From CADEEN01 sp963738425 (GTDB lineage: Bacteria > Pseudomonadota > Gammaproteobacteria > Burkholderiales > Burkholderiaceae_C): a stretch of DNA of 64,000 nucleotides. Positions 20,235-31,626 of this stretch are shown here, piece by piece. Location: NCBI GenBank assembly GCA_963738425.1, contig CAVTWT010000027.1, positions 1 through 64,000 on the forward strand, read 5' to 3'. The notes under the pieces are model-generated. The model did no database searches, was not told where the DNA came from, and was given only the letters and a program-made list of their open reading frames with translations. Position numbers and translations under genes: made by a program. The number at the start of each line of letters is the position of its first letter. Within the stretch, counting starts at the first letter, position 1.

Positions 20235-20985
20235 GGAAACAAGCTCCCCGAAACAGCCCATCATCGAGATGCGCAGTATCAGCAAGGCCTTCGGCCCGGT
20301 GCGCGCGCTCGCCGATGTCGATCTGCGCCTATTTCCCGGAGAAGTCCTCGGTCTCGTCGGCGACAATTCGGCCGGCAAGTCAACCCTGATGAAAATCCTG
20401 ACCGGCGCCTATCACCGCGACGCGGGCGAGGTCCTGGTGGCGGGAAAGGCCGTCAACTTCAAGAGCCCGCATGAAAGCCGCGATGCAGGGATCGAGATGA
20501 TCTATCAGGATTTCGCTTTGTGCGGGAATATGGATGTCGGCCAGAACATCTTCCTCGGCCGCTGGCCGCGCAAGGGCCCGTTCGTCGACCGCAAGACCAT
20601 GTACGCGGAAGCCGACAAGGTGCTGAAGCGGCTCAAGGTCGATGTCAATTCGGTCTATCAGCGGGTCGAGAGCCTGTCGGGCGGACGGCAGCAATCGGTC
20701 GCCATTGCGCGCGCGATTTCATTCGAGCCGCGCGTGGTCGTTCTCGACGAGCCGACCGCCAATCTCTCGGTTGTGGCGACCGAACGGTTGCTCGAAACCA
20801 TGCTCGAGCTCAAGAAGCACCGCGTCGCCCAGATCATCATTTCCCACAGGCTTCAGGACATCTTTGCCGTCGGCGACCGGGTGATGGTCTTGAAGCGCGG
20901 CGAGAATGTCGGCGAGCGTGAAATCAAGCGCACCACGGAGCACGAGGTTCTGGGGCTCATCGTCTCCGGAAAGCGGGAGAAATAG
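20227..20985 (+). CDS. Sugar ABC transporter ATPase, single-domain (FrcA type)
   Basis: Length is 252 residues, intact. Walker A is GDNSAGKST (residues 45-53), the Q-loop is in IYQDFALC, the signature is LSGGRQQS, Walker B is VVVLDEPTANLS, and the H-loop is in IIISHRLQDIF. It has one ABC domain, as in rhizobial FrcA, so two copies must pair under the fused permease. GTG 20227 overlaps the permease stop by eight bases and follows a GGAGG at about 20,213, so the two genes are translationally coupled. It is the last gene of the transporter 2 operon; no catabolic gene follows. Confidence 0.88.
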   Translation: MFEETSSPKQPIIEMRSISKAFGPVRALADVDLRLFPGEVLGLVGDNSAGKSTLMKILTGAYHRDAGEVLVAGKAVNFKSPHESRDAGIEMIYQDFALCGNMDVGQNIFLGRWPRKGPFVDRKTMYAEADKVLKRLKVDVNSVYQRVESLSGGRQQSVAIARAISFEPRVVVLDEPTANLSVVATERLLETMLELKKHRVAQIIISHRLQDIFAVGDRVMVLKRGENVGEREIKRTTEHEVLGLIVSGKREK

Positions 20986-21222
20986 GCGCGCCTGCGGCGT
21001 TCGTCCTGCTCTAGTAGAAGCAGCCGAAGGCGACCGATGCCTTGGACAGCCTCGGCAAACGATTTGACCAGGCAGCATGGGTAAGCGGTGTGGTTTACTG
21101 GGGCCATTTTGTCCGCAAGTGTGGCCCATCCCGGAAGTACCACCCGCCGCGTTTGACGGCCGCCTGCGGTTGATAAGCGGACTCTGGTAAACCGCCTCGC
21201 GGCATGTCTGTGAACTCAGGCA

Positions 21223-21720
21223 CTAGTCGAAGTATCTCTCAACCCTCTCCGCTTCCAATGATCCATTTTGGTATCTGCCAAATTCCCACGGCTTTGGCTG
21301 GAAGGGCTGAACACTCGCAACCCGGGATCGGGAAGATGGGCTGAGGCCCAGCTCGGATGCGAACTTTTGCAGGAGTTCGAGCTGCTTGTTGGCGATGGTG
21401 AGCCAGGGGTTTTGCTGCAGGTAGCCGGATGGCATCTTCAGGATGGCCGGTGTCTCCTTCAGCTTCTTCTCCGCCTCGACCCAGCGGCCATAGGCCTGGC
21501 AGTAGGCGGCGAGCGCGGCGCGGTCGAGGTTGCTGAGAATCCCGAGGCGATGAAGTTCGTGGGCCAGGCGTTTCCACTCGGCCTTGGCGGAGGGGTTTAG
21601 GTGAGCCGGACAGGTCGGCATAGCGACGGCCGGCTTCGGCTCGCGCGTGTTGAGCGGCCGCTTGCCGGGATTGCCGGTGATGACCTTCAGGTGGGTGGGC
21701 TTCGGTCTCCTGCCCCTCAT
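21223..21720 (-). CDS. Phage terminase small subunit, P27 family
   Basis: Length is 165 residues. It is the DNA-recognition subunit of the phage packaging motor. The N-terminus MRGRRPKPTHLKVITGNPGK is the hallmark of P27-family small terminases, followed by CPAHLNPSAKAEWKRLA and LAAYCQAYGRWVEAE. The C-terminus (LGLSPSSRSRV) is also typical. The large subunit normally comes next downstream on the same strand, but past 21,223 there is only spacer and then the sugar transporter, so the packaging module is cut here. Confidence 0.88.
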   Translation of the reverse strand: MRGRRPKPTHLKVITGNPGKRPLNTREPKPAVAMPTCPAHLNPSAKAEWKRLAHELHRLGILSNLDRAALAAYCQAYGRWVEAEKKLKETPAILKMPSGYLQQNPWLTIANKQLELLQKFASELGLSPSSRSRVASVQPFQPKPWEFGRYQNGSLEAERVERYFD

Positions 21721-21766
21721 GCGGATCGAGCCTCACCAGACGTCGGAGCCTGCTGCAGCGGCGAGA

Positions 21767-21887
21767 CTAGCCGTTCGCGACGGCAAAGCCCATGATGAAC
21801 AGGACAAGCTGCACGCAGGAACGACAAGACCAGACCCGCCACGACATTTGCAGCGGCTTCGAGCATGGATGCAAGGCGGGACTGCAT
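21767..21887 (-). pseudogene. Small DUF7220-like phage membrane protein, frameshifted
   Basis: It starts MQSRLASMLEAAANVVAG with a following hydrophobic stretch, resembling the DUF7220 small membrane proteins encoded beside DNA methylases in alphaproteobacterial prophages (intact members are about 70-80 residues). After VLSFL one base must be skipped to reach VQLVLFIMGFAVANG and a TAG at 21767, giving about 40 residues. The family assignment is from memory of the N-terminal motif. The frame upstream is continuous with the end of the methylase. Confidence 0.5.
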
Positions 21888-23294
21888 CAGTGGTTCCCTG
21901 CCCGCGACTTGCGGATTGGCATGGTCTTTGGATGATTGGCGATCGGCCTTGATCGCAGCGAAAGCTCCTGTCCTCACCCTCGAGGATGGCCTCCTTGCCC
22001 GTGAACGCCTGCCAGCGGTCGACGATCACATCGACATAGGCCGGGCTGAGCTCGAGACCGAGGCAGATGCGGCCCGTGGTCTCGGCGGCAATGAGGCTGG
22101 TGCCGGAGCCCAGGAACGGATCATAGACCGCCTGGCCCCGGGAGGCATTGTTGAGCATCGGCCGCCGCATGCACTCCGACCGGCTTCTGGGTGCCATGCA
22201 CCGTGCTGGCGTCCTGGTCGCGGTTGGCGATGGTCCACAGCGTCGTCTGCTTGCGGTCGCCCGACCAGTGGCCTGTTGCCTCTGTCGCGCACCGCATACC
22301 AGCAGGGCTCGTGCTGCCAGTGGTAGTCGCCGCGGCTGAGGACCAGCCGGTCCTTGGCCCAGATGATCTGCGAGCGGATGGCAAAGCCCGTAGGCCGTCA
22401 GGCTTTCGGCCACCGTCGGCGGCATGCAGCGCGCCATGCCAGACATAGGCGACATCACCGGGAAACAGCGCCCAGGCCTCGCGCCAGTCGGCGCGGTCGT
22501 CATTCAGCACCTTGCCGGTTCTGGCCGTCTGCGAGGCCCCTGCCCCGTTGCGCCAGGCCGGATCGTAGTCCACGCCATAGGGCGGATCGGTGACCATCAG
22601 ATGCGGAGTGACACCATCCAGCAGCCGCGCGACGGCCGGCCGCATCGGTGGCATCGCCGCAGAGCACGCCGGTGGGAGCCGAGGCGCCAGAGATCGCCGG
22701 GGCGGGCGACCGGGCTCGGCCGGAACATCGGGGGTCTCTTCCTCGCGCGGATCGATCCCGCCCTGGGCCATGAGCTCGTCGATGTCGCCAGCCGTAAAGC
22801 CGAGAGTTCGCAGGATCGACGCCCATATCCGAAAGCTCACCGGCTTCGAGCGCCAGCAGGTTCTGGTCCCAGCCTGCCCGTTCCGCCAGCTTGTTGTCGG
22901 CAATGACCAGCGCCCGCTTGTCGCGCTCGCTCAGATGCCCGAGCTCGATCACCGGCACGCTGGCAAGGCCAAGCTTGCGGGCGGCCATGACCCGGCCATG
23001 GCCGGCGATGATGCCGCTGGCGCCGTCGACCAGGACCGGGTTGGTGAAGCCGAAGGCCCGGATCGAACCGGCAATCAGCGCCACCTGTTCGTCCGAATGG
23101 GTCCGGGCATTGCGGGCGAAGGGAATGAGGGCGTCCAGCGCCCGGTGCTCGATGCGAAGGCCAAGCCCGGACATGAGGGCGGCAAGATCGGGCCCTTCCT
23201 GGGCCTGTGATCCTGCTCCCGCAAGCGCGGCGGTACTGCGCGGGCTCATGCCTGGACCGCCGTTCCCGCCGGCCTGTGGGGGCAATGTGACCAC
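21888..23294 (-). pseudogene. ParB-domain DNA methyltransferase (prophage orphan modification enzyme), frameshifted
   Basis: The N-terminal ParB/Srx-like domain shows ALIPFARNARTHSDEQVALI and GIIAGHGRVMAARKLGL. The C-terminal N4/N6 methylase domain has catalytic TDPPYGVDYDPAW and FxGxG-like YDPFLGSGTSLIAAE. Such proteins modify phage DNA and have no partner restriction enzyme. The chain changes frame near 22,770, 22,640, 22,440, 22,330, 22,170 and 21,960. All domains are otherwise undamaged, so consensus errors are likely. Possible starts are GTG 23294, ATG 23249 and ATG 23174; the first has a GGGGAGG too close by, so the start is unsettled. It is divergent from the 77-residue gene at 23396. 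Confidence 0.8.
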
Positions 23295-23395
23295 CCTCCC
23301 CAGAAGGGCAAAAGAGATAATCGGAACATGGGTTTATAAACTTGCAATCGCGCCGGTTCAGAGCATGTATGGGACCACGAAACACGGAGATCGCC

Positions 23396-23629
23396 ATGCC
23401 CCGCCGCCCCCAAAAGTCCACTGACACCCGCACCGCCCTCAATGCCTTCATGGCCCGCAAGGCCGAGATCGACGCGATGCTGGGGCGTCTCGCGGCACTC
23501 AGCGACGATCATTTCAACGTCAGCGCCGACGACATCCACTGGGGCCATGTCGGGACACTCGCCCACTACGCCGAATTGCTCAAGCGCATCACCGACAGTG
23601 CCTTCCAGGAAGGCGAACACGCCAGCTGA
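23396..23629 (+). CDS. Small conserved prophage protein, function unknown
   Basis: Length is 77 residues, acidic C-terminus. It begins MPRRPQKSTDTRTALNAFMA and contains DDIHWGHVGTLAHYAELLKR near the end. GGAG lies eight bases before ATG 23396, which is chosen over the in-frame ATG at 23342. I recognise it as a type common next to the ParB-domain methylase and DUF3489 gene in alphaproteobacterial prophages, but know no function. The mix of a helical coiled region and a conserved WGH motif suggests a small helical protein. Confidence 0.7.
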   Translation: MPRRPQKSTDTRTALNAFMARKAEIDAMLGRLAALSDDHFNVSADDIHWGHVGTLAHYAELLKRITDSAFQEGEHAS

Positions 23630-23744
23630 CGGCAGGCCGGTTTCCCACATCCTTTCGTAGCCCCGCGCCACCCTGTCTGCGGGGTCTGGAGCCGTAGCGG
23701 GCCTGCGATGGTCGCGAGTTCCGCAAGTGAAAGGACCCATCCCC

Positions 23745-24335
23745 ATGACCCGTCTCTCCGACACCAAGCTCGTCATTCTCTCGGCTGCCAGCCAGCGCGA
23801 GAACCACCTCGTTCTTCCCCTCCCCAGGAACCTCAAGGGCGGGGCAGCCCACAAGGTGATCCAAGCTCTCATTGCCAAGGGCCTCGCCGCAGAAGCCGAT
23901 GCCGATCTGCGGCGCGGCGATCCGGTCTGGCGGGAAACCGGTGATGGTCGTGCCGTGAGCCTCGTCATCACCGAGGCCGGACTTGCGGCACTCGACGGCG
24001 GAACGGCGCCAGCTGCGGCCGATGCCGAAGCCCCGGCCAGGAAGGTCCGTAACACGAAGAAGTCTGCACCCGCTCCGCGACAGGCCCGGGTACGGGACAG
24101 GACCAGCCAGACAACAGGTGATCCCGCCGCCGTTCGCCCCGGCACCAAGCAGGCAAGACTCATCGCGCTGTTGAAGCGGCCAAAGGGCGCCACGATCGCC
24201 GAAATCGCCGAGGCCCTCGGCTGGCAGGCCCATACCGTGCGGGGCGCCATCGCAGGCGCGCTGAAGAAGAAGCTCGGCCTTACCATCATCTCTGAAACGG
24301 ACGACCGGCGTGGGCGCGTCTACCGCCTCGGCTGA
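23745..24335 (+). CDS. DUF3489 domain protein
   Basis: Length is 196 residues. The C-terminal 65 residues (GTKQARLIALLKRPKGATIA then EALGWQAHTVRGAIAGALKK) form the DUF3489 winged-helix-like DNA-binding domain. The N-terminal part (LSDTKLVILSAASQRENH) is a second helical domain, joined by an Ala/Pro/Arg-rich linker. Such proteins are frequent in alphaproteobacterial prophages and are thought to bind DNA, with no proven role. ATG 23745 is preferred over 23727 because the AAAGGA at about 23,724-23,729 is then correctly spaced. Confidence 0.85.
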   Translation: MTRLSDTKLVILSAASQRENHLVLPLPRNLKGGAAHKVIQALIAKGLAAEADADLRRGDPVWRETGDGRAVSLVITEAGLAALDGGTAPAAADAEAPARKVRNTKKSAPAPRQARVRDRTSQTTGDPAAVRPGTKQARLIALLKRPKGATIAEIAEALGWQAHTVRGAIAGALKKKLGLTIISETDDRRGRVYRLG

Positions 24336-24845
24336 AGCGTTCATCACGGCAATGCCGCCGCCGGGCCGCTGGGTCCGGCGGTTTTGTTCGTGCCGCATCC
24401 GGTCAACTCCAGAGTTTGTCGAGTATTTGGGGGTGTTAGTCATCATGCATCGGCAGGAAAGTCTCGATATTGCGGGGGTTTGAGGCTGGGGGATACCCGG
24501 CCGGGAAATTCGCGGTATTTCGTCTGAAGCTCCACGCACCGGCCCTGTAGAAAAATGCATTGAAGACGGACGTCCCCCCCCCCGGTGTTCGCCGGCAGCT
24601 TGACGGTGTGGTTCATTCATCTCCATGCCGAGCACAATAGCATATATCTCAACTCATTGTAATCATGACATTAAACGACATTTACCGCCATGGGATGCCA
24701 GGCGCCGCTAAACAGCGAAAGAATCCGGATGATCGACGATGCGCGAGGCTCTCGAACGGGTCAGTGATTCGCAGGCCTAAACACCGCCACACGCAGCCGG
24801 TCGGGGTGGATGAGCCATGCCCAACCACGGTCCTCGATGACAGAT
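24336..24845. other. Gene-free stretch with a ten-C tract
   Basis: No convincing gene. Small open frames on both strands have no family features. A run of ten C at about 24,574-24,583 lies here outside any supported gene. The upstream control region of the 24,960 gene begins at the end of the stretch. Confidence 0.5.
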
Positions 24846-24939
24846 ATGACGCTTGTGACGCTTCTTTTCGGCATCGGTTGACATTCATGTGCGCGCGCGC
24901 GTCAGGCTCATAGTTGGAAACAAGCGTCACAAGCGTCAT
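24846..24939. promoter_or_regulatory. 18-bp perfect inverted repeat built from GACGCTT units upstream of the 24,960 gene
   Basis: The left arm ATGACGCTTGTGACGCTT (24846-24863) and the right arm AAGCGTCACAAGCGTCAT (24922-24939) are exact reverse complements 58 bases apart. Each arm is itself a tandem of two TGACGCTT units. The right arm ends 21 bases before the start codon. Four copies of an eight-base unit so arranged are what one expects of a regulator or replication-protein binding site. Confidence 0.6.
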
Positions 24940-24959
24940 TCTTTCCCGGAGAGCCCGAC

Positions 24960-25679
24960 ATGACCGCAGACAACGAACCGCCACGGCTGGGATTATCGCT
25001 TGAGGAAGCCTTCAAGCGCTGGGGTGATCCGGCCACCTACAGTCTCTGGCACGAGCATCAGGATGCCTGGCAGCACGTTTCCATGGCAGAGGGCTATCCG
25101 CCAAACGAGCGGGTGCTGCGCCACCAAACCTATGCCAAGGCTGTCACAGCACTGCAGGCACAGCTGCGCGCCCTGCTGATTGAAGGTGAAGTGCTGGCCA
25201 GCGGCATCGGCAAGGGCAGCGATGGCCGCAGTGTCATCAAGCCGAGCATGTGGAACGTCCTGGAATTCTCGGACGAGTTCGACGATCTCCTTGGCGGCGG
25301 TCGGACTTTCGCAGCGCCCGAGTATTTCCCCTGGTCCGCGATTCCCCACAATGTCGAGGAACATCCGAAGTGGCTGGCGGAGTTTCTCCAGAAAAAGACG
25401 CGTAAGGGCCCGCCGGCCTTTGTTCACGCAACGGACTACCGGCGAGTTAGGTTGGGAGACCTTGAGTTCGTCTTCGGCGATCTGCAGGCCCAAGTGGTGC
25501 GTAGGTTGCGTGAGGCTGCCCGATCCAGCGAGCCCTGGCTCTTCGGCAAGGCCGTTCTGCATGAAATCGGATCGGAATCGGCGAATATTGGCATGCTGTT
25601 CAAGAGACAGAGAAACTGGAAGAGCCTCATCGAATCGGATAGACGTGGCCGGTATCGCCTGCGGCCACATTCACTTTGA
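24960..25679 (+). CDS. Prophage-type protein of unknown function
   Basis: Length is 239 residues from MTADNEPPRLGLSLEEAFKR to a TGA at 25677. It is soluble, with no signal peptide or membrane segment and no enzyme motif I recognise. It is rich in Trp/Arg and has a C-terminal basic tail. A composition and length like this, together with the GACGCTT repeats in front, are seen in genes next to DUF3489 in alphaproteobacterial prophages. The stop falls at most a few bases before the point where betaproteobacterial truB begins, so the true 3' end could have been altered by the join. Confidence 0.6.
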   Translation: MTADNEPPRLGLSLEEAFKRWGDPATYSLWHEHQDAWQHVSMAEGYPPNERVLRHQTYAKAVTALQAQLRALLIEGEVLASGIGKGSDGRSVIKPSMWNVLEFSDEFDDLLGGGRTFAAPEYFPWSAIPHNVEEHPKWLAEFLQKKTRKGPPAFVHATDYRRVRLGDLEFVFGDLQAQVVRRLREAARSSEPWLFGKAVLHEIGSESANIGMLFKRQRNWKSLIESDRRGRYRLRPHSL

Positions 25680-25682
25680 ACG
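25671..25682. other. Alpha/beta junction point
   Basis: To the left, alphaproteobacterial prophage genes read rightward up to 25,679. To the right, betaproteobacterial truB reads leftward and is cut at about the same base. No repeat, tRNA or integrase end is visible at the join. See the findings for the interpretation. Confidence 0.75.
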
Positions 25683-26153
25683 GACCAGCACGTCGATCCC
25701 GTGGATCGTGATGTGCCGCGCGGCGCGCTCGACCTCGATGCCTTCGCGTGCGTATTCGTAGAGCGCGCGGCCCTGGTGCTTCAGCGCCGAGTGCATCGGC
25801 GGCATCTGGTCGATGGCGCCGGTGAAGCGGGTGAGCGCAGCGTCGATCGCGGCGCGATCGACCGTCACCTCACGCCGCTCGACCACATCGCCTTCGAGAT
25901 CGCCGGTGGTGGTCGTCACGCCTAGATGCAGCGTCGCCGTGTAGCGCTTGTCGGCGTCGAGGCTGACCTGCGAGAACTTGGTGGCCGCGCCGAAGCACAG
26001 CGGCAATAGTCCTGAAGCCAATGGGTCGAGCGTGCCGGTGTGTCCTGCCTTCTCGGCATTGAACAGGCGCTTGGCCTTCTGCAAGGCGTCGTTGCTTGAC
26101 AGGCCGACCGGCTTGTCGAGCAGCAGCACTCCGTGCACGGCGCGGCGGGCCAT
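25671..26153 (-). pseudogene. truB: tRNA pseudouridine(55) synthase TruB, C-terminally truncated
   Basis: TruB makes pseudouridine 55 in the T-arm of tRNAs. The 160 visible residues hold the catalytic part: GVLLLDKPVGLSSNDA, HTGTLDPLASGLLPLC with the catalytic Asp, and TGAIDQMPPMHSALKHQGR. Normal proteins have about 310 residues. After HGIDVLVR the frame enters foreign sequence and stops at 25,671. The start ATG (26153) overlaps the rbfA stop (TGATG), the standard operon arrangement. The truncation coincides with the change of genome type, so it is probably an assembly edge, not a real mutation. Confidence 0.88.
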
Positions 26154-26522
26154 CAGTCTTCCTTGGCCCGTGTCGCGTTGGCGTCGCGGATCAATGCGCT
26201 CAACTCCGCCGCACGTTCGGTCGTGCGATCGAACTGGAAGTGCAGCGTCGGCACGGTGTGGATCGACAGCCGCTTGAACAGTCCGTTGCGAACAAAACCG
26301 GCGGCCTCGTTCAACGCCCTCTCGCATTCGGTCGGTGTCGCCGACCAGCAGCGAGAAGCGCACCGTGGCGTGGGCGTAGTCCGGCGTGACATCGACGCCG
26401 GTGATCGTGACCATGCCGATGCGAGGGTCCTTCAGGTCGCGGATCAGCTCGGCCAGATCGCGTTGGATCTGATCGGCGACGCGGAAGCTGCGGTTTGGGA
26501 TCGAGCGTTTATGTTTGGTCAT
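26153..26522 (-). pseudogene. rbfA: 30S ribosome-binding factor RbfA, one frameshift
   Basis: RbfA helps 16S rRNA 5'-end maturation and cold adaptation of the 30S subunit. It starts MTKHKRSIPNRSFRVADQIQ and has LKDPRIGMVTITGVDVTPDY. Near 26,330 the frame moves by one base to ALNEAAGFVRNGLFKRL and HTVPTLHFQFD, ending KED. The length of about 122 residues is normal once repaired. The gene lies between infB and truB as in most proteobacteria. All family blocks are undamaged, so a consensus error is the likely cause. Confidence 0.88.
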
Positions 26523-26541
26523 GATGAACAGCCCTCAAGCA

Positions 26542-26571
26542 AAAAGCCCCGTCTTTTCGGACGGGGCTTTT
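26542..26571. terminator. Strong hairpin between infB and rbfA
   Basis: AAAAGCCCCGTC and GACGGGGCTTTT form a perfect 12-bp stem with a short loop, with A-run and T-run on both sides, so it can end transcription in either direction. It lies between the infB stop (26594) and the rbfA start (26522). It should reduce transcription of rbfA-truB relative to infB. Confidence 0.75.
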
Positions 26572-26593
26572 GCACAGTGGCGAAGGTCCCGTC

Positions 26594-29392
<2,799 letters not shown>

Positions 29393-29434
29393 AGGGATCG
29401 TTCCTGGAGATTTCGGTGTTTTGTGCGCTGTGGG

Positions 29435-30923
29435 TCAAGTGGTGAACCAATGTTCGCGCGCTTTCATGATCAAGGCTTTCGCGTCTTCCTCGTCCATCGC
29501 GGTCATCTCGGTCAGCTCATCGACGGCGAGGTCCGCCAGATCGTCGCGCTTGTGCACGCCGCCTTCGGCGAGCTTGCCGATCAACTCGGCCGACAGGCCG
29601 CGGCCATGGAAGTCGAGGTCGCGCAGGTCTTGCGAGACTTCTTCGACCGCCTCTTCGTTGGCGATCTCCATCGTCAGCAGCGCATCCTTGGCGCGGGTGC
29701 GCAGCTCGTTGACCGTGTCTTCGTCGAAGCCTTCGATCTCGAGCATCTCCTGCATCGGCACGTAGGCCACTTCTTCGAGGCTGTTGAAGCCTTCGGCGAT
29801 CAGCAGGTCGGCGACTTCGACATCGACGTCGAGCTTGTCGACGAACAGCTTGCGCACCGACTCGCTTTCCTTGGCCTGCTTGGCCTGCGACTCTTCGGCC
29901 GTCATGATGTTGATGCGCCAGCCGGTCAGCTCGGAGGCCAGGCGCACGTTCTGGCCGCCGCGGCCGATGGCGATGGCGAGGTTCTCTTCATCGACGACGA
30001 CGTCCATCGCGTGGCGCTCTTCATCGACGACGATCGAGACCACGTTGGCCGGCGCCAGCGCGCCGATGACGAACTGCGCCGGGTCTTCCGACCACAGCAC
30101 GATGTCGACACGCTCGCCGGCGAGCTCGTTGGTGACGGCGGTGACGCGCGAGCCGCGCACGCCGACGCAGGTGCCGATCGGATCGACCCGCTTGTCGTGC
30201 GAGACGACGGCGATCTTGGCGCGCGAACCGGGGTCGCGCGCGCAGCTCTTGATCTCGAGCAGGCCCTGCTCCATCTCCGGCACTTCCTGCGCGAAGAGTT
30301 CCTTCATGAACTCCGGGCTGGAACGCGACAGCATGATCTGCGGCCCGCGGATCGTGTCGTCGACGCCGAGGATGAAGGCGCGCACGCGGTCGCCCGAGCG
30401 CAGGTTTTCCTTCGGGATCAGCTCGGTGCGCTTCAGACGCCCTTCGACGCGGCCCGATCGACGATCAGGTCGCCCTTGTCGAGGCGCTTGATGCTGCCGA
30501 CCATGACCTTCTCGCCGCGCGAGAGGAAGTCGTTCAGCAGCTGCTCGCGCTCGGCGTCGCGGATCTTCTGCAGGATGACCTGCTTGGCCGCCATGGCGCC
30601 GATGCGGCCGATGGTCAGCGACTCGATCGGCTCTTCGATGTGGTCATCGACCTCGATGTCGGCGATCTGCTCCTGCGCTTCGAAGAGCAGGATCTCGGCA
30701 TCGGGGATCTGCAGGCCAGCCTCGTTGGCGACGACGTGCCAGCGGCGGAAGGTGTCGTAGTTGCCGGTCTCGCGGTCGATCGCACGCGGATATCGACCTC
30801 GCCGCCCTGCAGCTTCTTCGTCGCTTGCGCCAGCGCGGCCTCGACGGCACCGAACACGGTTTCACGCGGCACGCTCTTCTCGCGAGAGATGGCGTCCACC
30901 AACATCAGCATTTCGCGATTCAT
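29435..30923 (-). pseudogene. nusA: Transcription factor NusA, copy 1, two one-base deletions
   Basis: Length is 1,489 bases against 1,491 in copy 2, exactly two bases short. One base is lost near 30,452 (CCCGATCGACG where copy 2 has CCCGACTCGACG) and one near 30,781 (GATCGCACGC against GATCGACACC). Both break the frame in the N-terminal and S1 parts. From 30,385 on, the KH domains and acidic C-terminal repeats are open. The protein differs from copy 2 by a few residues (for example SAELIGKL where copy 2 has QPELIAKL), so copy 1 is a diverged version and not a simple repeat of the same read. Confidence 0.85.
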
Positions 30924-30929
30924 CTTTTC

Positions 30930-31456
30930 TCACTCTCCGCTGTGGTCTCCACCTGCCGGGCCTTACGACCTTTGAAACCAATCACCGGCACGAGACGCGC
31001 TTCGCGCACCTCGTCGAAAACAAAATCGAGCGCCTGCTCGGGCTCGTCTTTGTCGCCCCTCGGCGGGCTCGATCGCCAGACGCCAGCCGCCCTCGCGCGC
31101 CGAGAGCACGCCCTTGAATTTTTTGCGGCCCGCGAACGGCAGCTTCAACGTCAGCTCGATGGCCATGCCCGCAAAGCGCGATGTAGTCGGCCTCGCGCTT
31201 GAGCGGCCGGTCCAGCCCGGGCGACGAGACTTCGAGCCGCGTGTAGTTGCAGTTCTCGACTTCGAGCACGTACTGCAATTGCCGCGTCACCGCTTCGCAT
31301 CTTCGACCAGCACGAACTCGGACTCGCCGGTCGGGTAGGCTTTGCCCGGCACGCGATCGATCGTCACGCGCAGCAGCCCGCCTCCCGTGCGTTCGAGATC
31401 AACCAGCTCGTAGCCGAGTCCGGTGACGGTTTGTCAGTGGCTTGCTGCCAGCTCAT
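30930..31456 (-). pseudogene. rimP: Ribosome maturation factor RimP, copy 1, frameshifted
   Basis: It spans 527 bases where the intact copy has 534. The central part (GMAIELTLKLPFAGRKKFKG) is recognisable in one frame and YVLEVENCNYTRLEVSSPGL in another. Indels against copy 2 lie near 30,945, 31,070, 31,172, 31,290 and 31,433. The order rimP-nusA-infB is kept. With copy 2 intact 2.7 kb away, this copy is either decayed or poorly sequenced. Confidence 0.8.
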
Positions 31457-31492
31457 GCGTGCGTGTAACGGGGGCAAAAGGCGATCGACCAT

Positions 31493-31525
31493 AAAAAATG
31501 GGCGGGTTGTGAAATCCGCCCACTG
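31493..31525 (-). terminator. Leader hairpin of rimP, copy 1
   Basis: On the reverse strand GGGCGGATTTC pairs with AACCCGCCC and is followed by ATTTTTTAT. It is the same structure as at 34,176-34,210, with two bases lost in the loop side. Confidence 0.55.
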
Positions 31526-31626
31526 TTTACTGGGGTTCAGCGAAGGCGGCATGACTCTGCAGAGACGTGCCCTCAATATCCCGCAACACCCATGACAGAA
31601 TGAAGTCGTCCACCCTGACGGACTCC

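Noticed and set aside
21000..21222. Possible IS end or attachment site between the sugar transporter and the terminase gene
   Set aside because: I see a few short inverted stretches but no terminal repeat pair, no target duplication and no match to the IS-end repeats elsewhere in the window.
24574..24583. Ten-C tract as a phase-variation switch
   Set aside because: It lies outside any supported gene or promoter, so there is nothing for it to switch.
24665..24913. Possible 82-residue gene
   Set aside because: No family signs, no ribosome site, and it overlaps the inverted repeat that precedes the 24,960 gene.
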